Shown: positions 43,591 through 52,312, counted from the first letter of the stretch. The stretch: 64,000 nucleotides of DNA from JACVRW01 sp963819635 (GCA_963819635.1 CAWFWX010000003.1:744001-808000), one strand, 5' to 3'. Notes: generated by a model from the sequence alone, not told the origin. Translations and numbers: made by a program.

Positions 43591-46076
43591 CCCAGCGTCT
43601 GCTCCACCTGCCGGATCTCGTAGGCCTCGATCACGTCCCCTTCCTTGGGGTCTGGATAGTTCTCCAGCACGATGCCGCACTCCATCCCGGCGGTCACCTC
43701 GCGCACGTCGTCCTTGAAGCGGCGCAGCGACCCGACGCGGCCGTCGTAGACGACCGTGCCGTCGCGCACCAGCCGGCACTGCACCCCGCGGCGGATGACG
43801 CCGTCGGTCACGTAGCAGCCGGCGATCGTCCCGACGCGCGACGCCTTGAAGGTCGCGCGCACCTCGGCGGTGCCCACGGCCTCCTCCACATCCTTCGCGT
43901 CGAGCAGGCCCTCCATGGCGTTGCGGAGGTCCTCGACGATGTTGTAGATGACCGAGTAGGTGCGGATCTCGACGCCCTCGCGGTCGGCCACCTGCCCGGC
44001 GTTGCCCACCGGGCGTACGTTGAAGCCGATGATCACGCCGTCGGAGGCGGCGGCGAGCATGACGTCCGACTCGGCGATGCCGCCGACGCCCTCGCGGATG
44101 ATGTTCACCTGCACCTGCTCCTGCGGGAGACGGGCGATCTCGTCGGCGAGCGCCTCGAGCGAGCCCGCCACGTCCGCCTTCAGGACGAGGTTCAGCTCCT
44201 TCTCGCCACGCTCGGCGCGGGCGAGCACGTCCTCGAGCGAGACCCGGCGGCCGCCCTGGCGCGCGAGCGCCTCGTTCTTGACGCGGATGGAGCGCTCGTT
44301 GGCGACGCGCTTCGCCTCGCGGTCGTTCTCGACTACGCGGAAGGTCTCGCCGGCGTCCGGCACGCCGTCGAAGCCCAGGATCTCGACCGGCATGCCGGGC
44401 GTCGCCTCCATGATCGGCTGGCCGCGGTAGTCGTGCATCGCGCGGACGCGGCCCCAGTGCTCGCCCGCGACGAGCGAGTCGCTGACCTTCATGCGGCCGC
44501 GGTGGACCAGGAGCGTCACGACGGGCCCGCGGCCGGGATCGAGGCGCGACTCGATCACGAACCCGCTCGCCTCGGCGTCCGGGTTCGCGCGGAGCTCCTG
44601 GATCTCGGCGAGCGTCACGAGCGTCTCGAGCAGGTCGTCGAGGTGCTCGTGAGTCTTGGCCGACACGTCGACGAACTCGGTGTCGCCGCCCCAGTCGGCG
44701 GGGGTGAGCCCCTGCTGCGCGAGCTCGCCGCGCACGCGGTTCGGGTCCGCCCCCTCCTTGTCGATCTTGTTGACGGCGACCATCACCGGCACCTGGGCGG
44801 CCTTCGCGTGGTCGATCGCCTCGACGGTCTGCGGCATGACGCCGTCGTCGGCGGCCACGACGATCACGGCGATGTCCGTGACCTTGGCGCCGCGGGCGCG
44901 CATGGCGGTGAAGGCCTCGTGGCCCGGCGTGTCGAGGAAGGTGATCGTGTGGCCGTCGTGGTGGACCTGATACGCGCCGATGTGCTGCGTGATGCCGCCG
45001 GCCTCGCCCGCCGCGACCTCGGTCTGGCGGATCGCGTCGAGCAGCGAGGTCTTCCCGTGGTCGACGTGGCCCATGATCGTGATGACCGGCGGGCGCTCGA
45101 TCAGCTCCTCGTCGCTGTCCTCGTAGTCGGGGTCCTCCTCCGCGTCGTCCGCTGCGGAGTGCATCGTGACCTTCTTGTCGAGGGCCTCGGCGAGGACCTC
45201 GATCGCCTCGTCGGAGAGCGTCTGCGTGAGCGTGGCCATCTCGCCGAGCTCCATCAGCTTCTTGATGACCTCGGGCGCCGAGAGCTGGAGCGACTCGGCG
45301 ACCTCCTTGACGGTCGAGCCAGAGCGCACGGGGACCGGCGGGTCCTCCTGGAGCGCTGCCTCGGCCGCCGCCGCAGCCTGCGCCTCGAGATCCGGCTCCA
45401 CCCACTGAGGACGGCGCCTGCGTCCGCGCCCGCGGCGAGCGGGCTGCTGCGGAGGCGGCGGGGTGCGATCGCGCCGCGCCGCCTGCGAGTCGATGACCAC
45501 ACGCCTGCGCCGGCCACCGCCGCCGCCACCGCCGCCCTCGCCGGCGCGGCCGCCGCGGGTCGGGCGCGCGCCGCCGCCGCGCGGCGGGCCGCTCTGGGCG
45601 CCGTCAGGCGCACCCTGCGCGCGACCGCCGCCCTGACCACCGGAACGGTCGGCCGGGCGCTCGCTGCGCTGTGCATTCGGAGGCTTGGGCGGCTCGGGCG
45701 GAGGCGCCTCCTGAAGGATGCGCGGACCGCGACCCTCGGGACCGGCGCGGCGCACCTCGCCCTCCGGGCTGGGCGGACGCGTGATCGACGGACGGGCGGG
45801 CTTGGCCTCGGCCTTCGGAGCCGGCTTGGCCTCGGCCTTCGGAGCCGGCTTCGCCTCGGCTTCAGCCGCCGGGGCGGGGTCCGCGGGCTGAGCCTCGGCC
45901 TTGGCGGGCTCCGGTGCCGCACTCGCGCCGTTGCCGAGCACCTTGGCCGCCTCGGCTTCGTCCACGCTCGAGGATGCCGTCGTTACCTCCAGACCTGCTT
46001 TCTGGAGCGCGGCGAGAACATCCTTCGAGGGGATGTCTCTTTCCTTCGCTATTTCGTGGACGCGCTTCTTTGCCAT
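43587..46076 (-). CDS. infB: Translation initiation factor IF-2
   Basis: An 829-residue IF-2. The N-terminal IF2_N module (VHEIAKERDIPSKDVLAALQKAGLEV) is followed by an Ala/Pro/Arg/Gly-rich disordered stretch (about 55-235) and a second IF2_N. The G domain has G1 GHVDHGKTSLL (Lys342), DTPGHEAFT, NKIDKEG, then domains II to IV. It brings initiator tRNA to the 30S subunit. ATG 46076 lies inside the ylxR 3' end (28-base overlap). Confidence 0.98.
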   Translation of the reverse strand: MAKKRVHEIAKERDIPSKDVLAALQKAGLEVTTASSSVDEAEAAKVLGNGASAAPEPAKAEAQPADPAPAAEAEAKPAPKAEAKPAPKAEAKPARPSITRPPSPEGEVRRAGPEGRGPRILQEAPPPEPPKPPNAQRSERPADRSGGQGGGRAQGAPDGAQSGPPRGGGARPTRGGRAGEGGGGGGGGRRRRVVIDSQAARRDRTPPPPQQPARRGRGRRRRPQWVEPDLEAQAAAAAEAALQEDPPVPVRSGSTVKEVAESLQLSAPEVIKKLMELGEMATLTQTLSDEAIEVLAEALDKKVTMHSAADDAEEDPDYEDSDEELIERPPVITIMGHVDHGKTSLLDAIRQTEVAAGEAGGITQHIGAYQVHHDGHTITFLDTPGHEAFTAMRARGAKVTDIAVIVVAADDGVMPQTVEAIDHAKAAQVPVMVAVNKIDKEGADPNRVRGELAQQGLTPADWGGDTEFVDVSAKTHEHLDDLLETLVTLAEIQELRANPDAEASGFVIESRLDPGRGPVVTLLVHRGRMKVSDSLVAGEHWGRVRAMHDYRGQPIMEATPGMPVEILGFDGVPDAGETFRVVENDREAKRVANERSIRVKNEALARQGGRRVSLEDVLARAERGEKELNLVLKADVAGSLEALADEIARLPQEQVQVNIIREGVGGIAESDVMLAAASDGVIIGFNVRPVGNAGQVADREGVEIRTYSVIYNIVEDLRNAMEGLLDAKDVEEAVGTAEVRATFKASRVGTIAGCYVTDGVIRRGVQCRLVRDGTVVYDGRVGSLRRFKDDVREVTAGMECGIVLENYPDPKEGDVIEAYEIRQVEQTLG

Positions 46077-46318
46077 TCGCTGATGAAGTCTAAGGTCTCC
46101 TGTGTCACGGTCACCGGCGCGCGAAAGCTGCGCGCAAGCGGGCGGCCCTTGTCGAGCCTAGCGGCGCATTCAGGGTTGTTGCAGACGTAGGCGCCGCGCC
46201 CGTCCGCCCTTCCATCCGGGTCCGGGTGGACCCGGCCGTCGCCACCCCGCACGAGCCGCAGGAGCTCGCCCTTCGGGAGCGAGCGCCCGCAACCGACGCA
46301 GCGGCGACCCGGCTCTAC
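46049..46318 (-). CDS. ylxR: YlxR-like RNA-binding protein (start codon unclear)
   Basis: An approximately 89-residue DUF448/YlxR protein: RRCVGCGRSLPKGELLRLV followed by GRADGRGAYVCNNPECAARL. The conserved N-terminus runs back to the nusA stop, but no ATG, GTG or TTG is in frame before 46252. A strong GGAGGAG stands just upstream, and the frame meets the nusA TAG as GTAG (GTA 46318-46316), the geometry of the other 4-base overlaps here. Starting at GTG 46252 would lose the conserved CVGC motif. YlxR lies between nusA and infB in most Gram-positives and is linked to RNA binding. Confidence 0.78.
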   Translation of the reverse strand, partial: VEPGRRCVGCGRSLPKGELLRLVRGGDGRVHPDPDGRADGRGAYVCNNPECAARLDKGRPLARSFRAPVTVTQETLDFISEWQRSASTK

Positions 46319-47877
46319 GACTCCTCCGCCTCCTCCTCGGTGGCGGAGTCTTCGGCCGGAGCCTCGCCGGCATCCATCTCTTCGTTCTCCTCCGCGGCCT
46401 CGACCTCCGCGACGGCGTCGTCGACGACCTCGTCGGCCGTCGCGACCGGGGCATCCTCGACCGGGGCCTCCTCGACCGCCACCTCTTCCACGAGGTCCTC
46501 CACCGGGAGGTCGCCGTTCTCCGAGGACGTGAGCTCCACGACCGCCTCATCCGCGACCTCGCCGGCCGGCTCCTCCGCGCCGTCGCCGGCAGGCTCCTCG
46601 TCGCCCTCGTCCTCCGGCGGCACGAGGTAGTCGGTACCCGTGCCCTCGAGCGCCTGGTGCGCCGGCAGGCCGCAATAGCGCGAGCCGGGCAGCGAGGCGT
46701 TCGGGCAGCGCTTGCCGTTCGCGAGGATGCAGGCGCAGCGGCCGGAGACGTCCTCCTCCTGGTAACCGAGCTCCGACTCCTCCTCGGCGAACTCGGTCTC
46801 GGAGCGGATGTCCACGCGCCAACCCGTCAGACGAGCGGCCAGCCGGGCGTTCAGCCCGTCCTTCCCGATCGCGAGCGAGAGCTGGTCGTCCGGGACGATG
46901 ACGGTGGCCTGCTTCGCCTCGTCGTCCACGAGCACCTCGCGCACGCGCGCCGGCGAGAGGGCCTTCGCGACGAAGCGCGCCGGCTCCTCGTTGAAGGGGA
47001 TGATGTCGATCTTCTCGCCGCGCAGCTCGGAGACGACCATGCGCACGCGAGAGCCGCGCGGGCCCACGCAGGCGCCGACCGGGTCGACGCCGCTCGCGTG
47101 CGAGACGACCGCGATCTTCGAGCGGTAGCCGGGCTCGCGGGCCACGTTCTGGATCTCGACCAGCCCGTCGGCGATCTCCGGCACCTCGAGCTCGAACAGC
47201 GCCCGGATCAGCTCCGGCGAGCGCCGCGAGACGATGATCGACGGCCCCTTCGCCTGGTTCGAGACGTCGGTGATGATCGCCTTGATGCGCTGACCGTGGT
47301 CGTAGCGCTCGCCGTGCACCTGCTCGCCGCGCGGCAGGAGCGCCTCGACGCGCTCGCGCAGCTGCACGAGCGTGTAGCGAGAGTCGGACTGCTGGACGAT
47401 GCCGGTGATCAGCTCGCCCACGCGGTCCTGGTACTCGTTGAACATCATGTCGCGCTCCGCCTCGCGGATGCGCTGCAGGATCACCTGCTTGGCCGTCTGC
47501 GCGGCGATGCGGCCGAAGTCGTGCGGCGTGACGTCGCGCTCCTCGATCTGGTCGCGGTACTGCATGAGCCGCTCCTGGTCGATCTCGGGCGGCTCCGGGT
47601 AGACCATCTCGCCCGTCTCGGGGTCGACGGTCGGCTCACCCGCCTCCTCCTCGACCTCGTCGAGGAGCTGCTCCTCCAGGTCTGGAGGAAGCAGCAGCTC
47701 GTAGACGCGGAAGTCGCCGCTGTCGCGGTCCACCTCCACGCGCGCGTACTTCGCCGCCTCCGGCGTCTTCTTGTAGGCCGACAGGAGCGCGTCCTCCAGC
47801 GCCGCCATCAGGCGGTCAGCTGAAATTCCCTTCTCGCGCTCGAGGACTCCGACGGCCTCGACTATCTCCTTGGTCAT
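46315..47877 (-). CDS. nusA: Transcription termination/antitermination factor NusA
   Basis: A 520-residue NusA. The N-terminal domain, S1 domain (GERYDHGQRIKAIITDVSNQAKGPSIIVSRR) and KH1/KH2 (VGACVGPRGSRVRMVVSELRGEKID; SLAIGKDGLNARLAARLTGW) are complete. The C-terminus is unusual: after about residue 378 there is a Cys-rich segment with Cys381, Cys383, Cys391, Cys402 and His407 (GKRCPNASLPGSRYC), a likely small zinc site. An approximately 100-residue acidic Glu/Ala/Asp tail follows. NusA binds RNA polymerase and nascent RNA. ATG 47877 overlaps the rimP stop. Confidence 0.96.
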   Translation of the reverse strand: MTKEIVEAVGVLEREKGISADRLMAALEDALLSAYKKTPEAAKYARVEVDRDSGDFRVYELLLPPDLEEQLLDEVEEEAGEPTVDPETGEMVYPEPPEIDQERLMQYRDQIEERDVTPHDFGRIAAQTAKQVILQRIREAERDMMFNEYQDRVGELITGIVQQSDSRYTLVQLRERVEALLPRGEQVHGERYDHGQRIKAIITDVSNQAKGPSIIVSRRSPELIRALFELEVPEIADGLVEIQNVAREPGYRSKIAVVSHASGVDPVGACVGPRGSRVRMVVSELRGEKIDIIPFNEEPARFVAKALSPARVREVLVDDEAKQATVIVPDDQLSLAIGKDGLNARLAARLTGWRVDIRSETEFAEEESELGYQEEDVSGRCACILANGKRCPNASLPGSRYCGLPAHQALEGTGTDYLVPPEDEGDEEPAGDGAEEPAGEVADEAVVELTSSENGDLPVEDLVEEVAVEEAPVEDAPVATADEVVDDAVAEVEAAEENEEMDAGEAPAEDSATEEEAEES

Positions 47878-48302
47878 CGCTCCCCCTCGAGCAAATTGCT
47901 GCGGTTTATCTCCGAGTACGGGATCGACACGACCCCGGTGTCGGCCGCCACCGTGACCTCCTCGTCACTGGCGCCGACGAGCTCCCCGGTGAAGCTCTTG
48001 TGGCCGTCCCGCGGCTCGCGCAGGCGCACGCGCGCCCGCCGGCCCAGGAAGCGGCGGAAGTGGTCGGGCTTCGAGAGCGGACGCTCCGGGCCCGGCGAGG
48101 AGACCTCGAGCCCGTACTCCATGAGCAGGTCCGTCAGATGCTTCGTGACCCGCTCGCAGAGCGCCAGATCGACTCCATCGGGATGATCGATGAACAGCCG
48201 AACCGTCTCGGGACCGACCTTCTCGCAGGCCAAGACCTCGACGCCCGGCTCGGCCGTCGAGAGACGCTGCTCGATGTCTGTCTGTAGAGAGTCGATCTGC
48301 AT
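47874..48302 (-). CDS. rimP: Ribosome maturation factor RimP
   Basis: A 142-residue 30S-assembly factor: EVLACEKVGPETVRLFIDHPDGVDLALCERVTKHL, YGLEVSSPGPERPLSKPDHFRRFLGRRARVRL, the RimP consensus, then an SH3-like end. ATG 48302 is preferred because the family begins there and because the upstream alternative, GTG 48335, lies inside a terminator-like hairpin. rimP opens the rimP-nusA-ylxR-infB-DUF503-rbfA-nrnA-truB-ribF unit. Confidence 0.94.
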   Translation of the reverse strand: MQIDSLQTDIEQRLSTAEPGVEVLACEKVGPETVRLFIDHPDGVDLALCERVTKHLTDLLMEYGLEVSSPGPERPLSKPDHFRRFLGRRARVRLREPRDGHKSFTGELVGASDEEVTVAADTGVVSIPYSEINRSNLLEGER

Positions 48303-48310
48303 TTGGTCAC

Positions 48311-48338
48311 AAAAAAGGTGGACCTCACGGCCCACCTT
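48311..48338 (-). terminator. Intrinsic terminator-like hairpin just before rimP
   Basis: On the minus strand AAGGTGG (48338-48332) and CCACCTT (48321-48315) form a 7-bp stem with a 10-base loop, followed by a run of six U residues (48316-48311). It is the classic intrinsic terminator layout. It lies 57 bases beyond the aldehyde dehydrogenase stop and 9 bases ahead of the rimP ATG, so it may end the upstream transcript or attenuate rimP-nusA. Confidence 0.75.
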
Positions 48339-48364
48339 CAGGTGCCGCCCGGGGGGACGGCGAA

Positions 48365-48383
48365 CGTCTGAAGTTGTCAGACG
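48365..48383. terminator. 7-bp hairpin after the aldehyde dehydrogenase gene
   Basis: CGTCTGA (48365-48371) and TCAGACG (48377-48383) pair perfectly around a 5-base loop. It lies 13 bases past the aldehyde dehydrogenase stop on the minus strand, with no U-run. Together with the poly-U hairpin at 48311-48338 it forms a tandem pair between the two transcription units. Confidence 0.45.
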
Positions 48384-48395
48384 AGTGTAGCCGCC

Positions 48396-49835
48396 CTAGA
48401 GCTGAAGCGACTTGGCAACGAGGAATTCCTCGAGGCCGTAGCGGCCCAGCTCGCGGCCGTGGCCCGACTGCTTGTAGCCGCCGAACGGCGCCATCGGGTT
48501 GAACGCGCCGCCGTTGATCTCGACCTGGCCGGTGCGGATCCTCGCGGCCACGCGCTTCGCGCGCTCCTCGTCCGCCGACCACACGCCGCCGGCGAGGCCG
48601 TAGACGCTGTCGTTCGCGATGCGCACCGCGTCGTCCTCGTCGTCGTAGGGAATCAGGACGAGCACGGGTCCGAAGATCTCCTCCTGGGCGATCGTCATGC
48701 CCGACTCCACGTCGCTGAAGACCGTCGGGCGCACGAAATAGCCCCTGTCGAGACCCTCGGGCGGCTCGGCGCCGCCGGCCACGAGCCGGGCGCCCTCCTG
48801 CCGGCCCTTCTCGATGTAGCCGCGCACGCGCTCGCGCTGGCTGTCTGACACGAGCGGGCCGAGCGCGCTGCCGTCCTGGAACGGGTCGCCGGGCGTGAAG
48901 GCCTCGTCCGCGATCGTGGCGGCGATCCGCTCGGCCTGCTCGAGCTTGTCGCGCGGCACGAGCATGCGCGTGAGCGCGCTGCAGGTCTGGCCCGAGTTGA
49001 GGAAGCACTTCGCGACGCCGTCGGTCACGGCCTCCTCGAGGTCCGCGTCGTCGAGGATCACGTTGGGCGACTTGCCGCCCAGCTCGAGCGACACCGGCTT
49101 CGGCGCCTGGGCCGCGAGCTCGGAGACGCGCCGTCCCGCGCGGGTGGAGCCGGTGAAGGACACCATGTCGGTCTCCGGGTGCGACACGATCGCCTCCCCG
49201 ACGACCTCACCGGTGCCGCTCACGAGGTTGAACACTCCCGCGGGGAGCCCGACCTCCTCGACGACCTCGGCGAGCACGAACGCGTTCAGCGGTGCGATGC
49301 CGCTCGGCTTCAGGACGACGGTGCATCCGGCCGCGAGCGCCGGTGCGACCTTGTTCGCGATCTGGTGCAGCGGATAGTTCCACGGGGTGATCGCCGCAAC
49401 GACGCCGGCCGGCTCCTTCACGATCAGCGAGTTGCCGACTTCCTCCTCCCACGTCACCTCACCCACCAGCTCGGGCATCGAGGAGAAGGTCACGGTCGGC
49501 AGTCCGGCCTGGATCATGTTCGACAGGCCGATCGGCATGCCCAGCTCCGTGGTGATGAGGGCGCCGATCTCCTCGCCGCGCTCGGCGAGCTTCGCGCCGA
49601 TCGCGGCGCAGTAGGCCGCCCGCTCCTCGGCGGGCGTCGCGGCCCAGCCGTCGAACGCGGCGCGGGCAGCCCTGACGGCGCGGTCGGCGTCCTCAGCCGA
49701 CCCCTCCGGGATCCGGCCGACAACCTCCTCGGTCGCCGGGTTGATCACCTCGATGGCGCCGTCCCCCGCGGGATCGACCCACTCACCGCCGATGAAGAGC
49801 TTGTCCCGTACGAGCACGTCCGATGCGATGGCCAT
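48396..49835 (-). CDS. NAD(P)-dependent aldehyde dehydrogenase
   Basis: A 479-residue aldehyde dehydrogenase. N-terminal LFIGGEWVDPAGDGAIEVINPATEEVVG; cofactor region AAITPWNYPLHQIANKVAPALAAGC; catalytic Glu in SLELGGKSPNVI; catalytic Cys285 in NSGQTCSALTRM. It oxidises aldehydes to acids in the cytosol; specificity is not evident. It is downstream of dtd (9 bases) on the same strand. Confidence 0.95.
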   Translation of the reverse strand: MAIASDVLVRDKLFIGGEWVDPAGDGAIEVINPATEEVVGRIPEGSAEDADRAVRAARAAFDGWAATPAEERAAYCAAIGAKLAERGEEIGALITTELGMPIGLSNMIQAGLPTVTFSSMPELVGEVTWEEEVGNSLIVKEPAGVVAAITPWNYPLHQIANKVAPALAAGCTVVLKPSGIAPLNAFVLAEVVEEVGLPAGVFNLVSGTGEVVGEAIVSHPETDMVSFTGSTRAGRRVSELAAQAPKPVSLELGGKSPNVILDDADLEEAVTDGVAKCFLNSGQTCSALTRMLVPRDKLEQAERIAATIADEAFTPGDPFQDGSALGPLVSDSQRERVRGYIEKGRQEGARLVAGGAEPPEGLDRGYFVRPTVFSDVESGMTIAQEEIFGPVLVLIPYDDEDDAVRIANDSVYGLAGGVWSADEERAKRVAARIRTGQVEINGGAFNPMAPFGGYKQSGHGRELGRYGLEEFLVAKSLQL

Positions 49836-49844
49836 TGCCGCAGC

Positions 49845-50264
49845 CTATTCGAGCATCAGCGTGACCGGGCCATCGTTGACCAGTGCCACCGTCATCCGGG
49901 CGCCGAAGACCCCGCCCTGGGCGCCGAGCGCCTCGCGCACGCGCTCGTAGAGCGGCTCCGCCTGGTCGGGCGGCGCGGCGTCCACGAAGCTCGGACGGTT
50001 GCCCTTGCGCGTGTCGCCGTAGAGGGTGAACTGGCTCACGCAGAGGAGCTCGCCGCCGACGTCGCGAACGGACAGGTTCATCTTCCCGGCCTCGTCCTCG
50101 AACACCCTCAGCGCGAGCAGTTTCGCGGCGATTCGGTCCGCCTCGATTTCAGAGTCCCCAGCCCGCACGCCCAGCAGCACCAGCAGCCCGCGGCCGATCC
50201 GCGCGACCTCCTCCCCGTCGACGCTCACCGACGCCTCGCTCACCCGTTGCACCAGCGCGCGCAC
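49845..50264 (-). CDS. dtd: D-aminoacyl-tRNA deacylase
   Basis: A 139-residue DTD that clears D-amino acids from tRNA. The two active-site motifs are present: LCVSQFTLYGDTRKGNRPSF (SQFTLYG) and VNDGPVTLMLE, where the NxGPVT-type cross-subunit motif reads NDGPVT. N-terminus MRALVQRVSEASVSV is canonical. Divergent from the YbjN-like gene with only 19 bases between starts. Confidence 0.95.
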   Translation of the reverse strand: MRALVQRVSEASVSVDGEEVARIGRGLLVLLGVRAGDSEIEADRIAAKLLALRVFEDEAGKMNLSVRDVGGELLCVSQFTLYGDTRKGNRPSFVDAAPPDQAEPLYERVREALGAQGGVFGARMTVALVNDGPVTLMLE

Positions 50265-50283
50265 GCGTGCGTACTCTGCCTGA

Positions 50284-50670
50284 ATGGCGGCGGTCGACGA
50301 GGTCGAGGCCTACCTGTCCTCGGTGCCCGGCCTCGGGGCGCGGCGGCTGGCGCACGCCGAATGGGGCATCACCGTGCCGGGCGACAGGGTGGGCGGCGAC
50401 CCCATCGAGGCGAGCCTCCGGATCGCGGACGGCCTTCTGCGCGTCCAGGCGCTGGCCCTCCACGCCGCCGGCGACCTCGACCCCTGGATGCTCCTGTGGT
50501 GGAACCGCCAGACGCGGCTCGTGCGCTTCGGCTGCACCCGCTCGCGGGACATCTGGGTGCATGCCGACATCCCCGTCTCTGACGCCGATGGACAGGGCGT
50601 CGACCGGCTGCTCGGACTGATCACAGAGGCGGTGGTGGCGGTGCGAGGGCGGCGCCCCCAGCCGGGCTAG
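50284..50670 (+). CDS. YbjN-like hypothetical protein
   Basis: A 128-residue soluble protein: EASLRIADGLLRVQALALHAAGDLDPWMLLWWNRQTRLVRFGCTRSRDIWVHADIPV. The alternating strand/helix pattern and acidic C-terminal helix resemble YbjN/type-III-chaperone-like folds common in actinobacteria, but identity is tentative. ATG 50284; its TAG overlaps that of the convergent TPR gene (CTAG 50667-50670). Function unknown. Confidence 0.65.
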   Translation: MAAVDEVEAYLSSVPGLGARRLAHAEWGITVPGDRVGGDPIEASLRIADGLLRVQALALHAAGDLDPWMLLWWNRQTRLVRFGCTRSRDIWVHADIPVSDADGQGVDRLLGLITEAVVAVRGRRPQPG

Positions 50671-51029
50671 GCCGTCTGAAGGCGGTCGCGGAAGGCCTGG
50701 TAGTCCTTCCGGTCCGGCCGCATGTTGGCGGCGAGCGCGGCGTGCCGGCGGGCCTCCGCTCGGCGGCCGGTCTTCTCGAGCGAGCGGCCGAGGCAGAAGT
50801 GCGCGTAGTCGTTCACGGGGTAGCGCTCCACCAGCGCGGCGAACTCCTCCGCGGCCTTGTCAAAGCGCGCTGACCGGAAATAAGCCCGGCCGAGAGCCTC
50901 GCGGATCGAGCCCTTGTCGGGCTCCAGCGAGCGCGCCCGCTCCAGTGGCACGGAAGCCGCCATGAAGTCCCCCTGCTCGAGGAGCTCGCTGCCCTTCTTG
51001 AAGAGTTCGTACGCGTTCTCGCTGCTCAT
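50667..51029 (-). CDS. TPR-repeat protein
   Basis: A 120-residue protein made of about three tetratricopeptide repeats (AYELFKKGSELLEQGDFMAASVPLERARSLEPD; EALGRAYFRSARFDKAAEEFAALVERYP; AHFCLGRSLEKTGRRAEARRHAALAANMRPD). TPRs mediate protein contacts. ATG 51029 overlaps the coaBC stop (ATGA), placing it last in the mihF-gmk-rpoZ-coaBC operon. Partner unknown. Confidence 0.9.
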   Translation of the reverse strand: MSSENAYELFKKGSELLEQGDFMAASVPLERARSLEPDKGSIREALGRAYFRSARFDKAAEEFAALVERYPVNDYAHFCLGRSLEKTGRRAEARRHAALAANMRPDRKDYQAFRDRLQTA

Positions 51030-52303
51030 TGCTCCTGTTCAACGGTAGTCGGCGCGCCAGCGTGCGTCCTCAAACGCTCGACCTCGTCGAGGATGGCCGC
51101 AGCCACCTCCGGCTTGGGGCGCCGGCCGACCTCGCGCTCGCCGTCGGCCAGCACGATCGTCACCTCGTTGTCGGCGCTGTCGAAGCCGATGTCGGCGCGT
51201 GAGATGTCGTTCACGACGACCGCGTCGAGGCCCTTGCGCGCGAGCTTCGCGCGGCCGCGCTCGACGGCCCCCTGGCCGTGCTCGGCGGCGAAGCCGACGA
51301 CGGTCTGATCGGGCCGTCGCTCGGCGGCCACCGCGGCGACGATGTCCTCCGTCGGCTCGAGATCCACCGTCAGGCTCTCGTGCTCCTCTCGCAACAGCTT
51401 GGTATCGGCGGGCTCCATCGGGCGGAAGTCTGCGGGGGCCGCGGCCATGATCAGCACGTCCGCGCCGGCGAAGCGCTCGCGCACGGCCGCCTCGAGCTCC
51501 GCCGTCGTCTCGACCTTCACCACCCCGACGCCCGCCGGCGCCGGAAGCGTCACGTTGGCGGCGACGAGAGTCACGTCCGCCCCGCGTCGCGCGGCCTCCT
51601 CGGCAAGCGCGAGCCCCATCCGCCCCGAGGAGCGGTTGCCGATATAGCGGACCGAGTCGATCGGCTCGCGCGTGCCGCCGGCGGTCACGAGCACCCGGAG
51701 CCCGTCCAGCGAGTGAGGTGTGTACTGGCCGCCGGACAGCAGCCCCTCGATGACAGCGAGGATCTCCGGCGGCTCCGCCAGCCGACCCACCCCGGACTCG
51801 CCCTTCGAGGCGAGCCTGCCGCTGCCCGGGTCCACGACGCGCGCGCCGCGCGAGCGGAGCAGCTCCAGGTTCGCCCGCGTGGCCGGGTGCTCGTACATGT
51901 GGCTGTTCATCGCGGGCGCGAGCACGAGCGGCGCGACGTTCGCCAGCGCGGCGCTGGTCAGGAGGTTGTCGGCGATGCCGCCGGCCAGCTTGGCCAGCGT
52001 GTTGGCCGAGGCCGGGGCCACGACGAGCACGTCCGCGCGGGCCACCAGCTCCAGGTGCGAGATCGGATCGTGCTCGGGCGCCGGGTCGCCGGGAAACGCC
52101 CCGCGCGCCGGGTCGGCCTCGAACTCGTCGACGAGGACGGGCGCGCCCGTTACGCCCTCGAAGGTCGCGCGGCCCACGAAGTTGAGGCTCGCGGGCGTCT
52201 GGATCACGCGGACCGAATGGCCCGCGCCGGTCGCGAGCCGAACCAGCTCAACTGCCTTATACGCGGCGATCCCGCCGCTGACGCCGAGCAGGATCCGGGC
52301 CAA
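51026..52303 (-). CDS. coaBC: Bifunctional phosphopantothenoylcysteine decarboxylase/synthetase
   Basis: A 425-residue CoA-synthesis enzyme. The CoaC flavin-binding half has MARILLGVSGGIAAYKAVELVR and LAPAMNSHMYEHPATRANLE. The CoaB half has VLVTAGGTREPIDSVRYIGNRSSGRMGLALAEEA and VGFAAEHG. It makes 4'-phosphopantetheine from 4'-phosphopantothenate and cysteine. It lies 9 bases after rpoZ, the standard gmk-rpoZ-coaBC order. Confidence 0.96.
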   Translation of the reverse strand: MARILLGVSGGIAAYKAVELVRLATGAGHSVRVIQTPASLNFVGRATFEGVTGAPVLVDEFEADPARGAFPGDPAPEHDPISHLELVARADVLVVAPASANTLAKLAGGIADNLLTSAALANVAPLVLAPAMNSHMYEHPATRANLELLRSRGARVVDPGSGRLASKGESGVGRLAEPPEILAVIEGLLSGGQYTPHSLDGLRVLVTAGGTREPIDSVRYIGNRSSGRMGLALAEEAARRGADVTLVAANVTLPAPAGVGVVKVETTAELEAAVRERFAGADVLIMAAAPADFRPMEPADTKLLREEHESLTVDLEPTEDIVAAVAAERRPDQTVVGFAAEHGQGAVERGRAKLARKGLDAVVVNDISRADIGFDSADNEVTIVLADGEREVGRRPKPEVAAAILDEVERLRTHAGAPTTVEQEQ

Positions 52304-52312
52304 GTACGCCTC

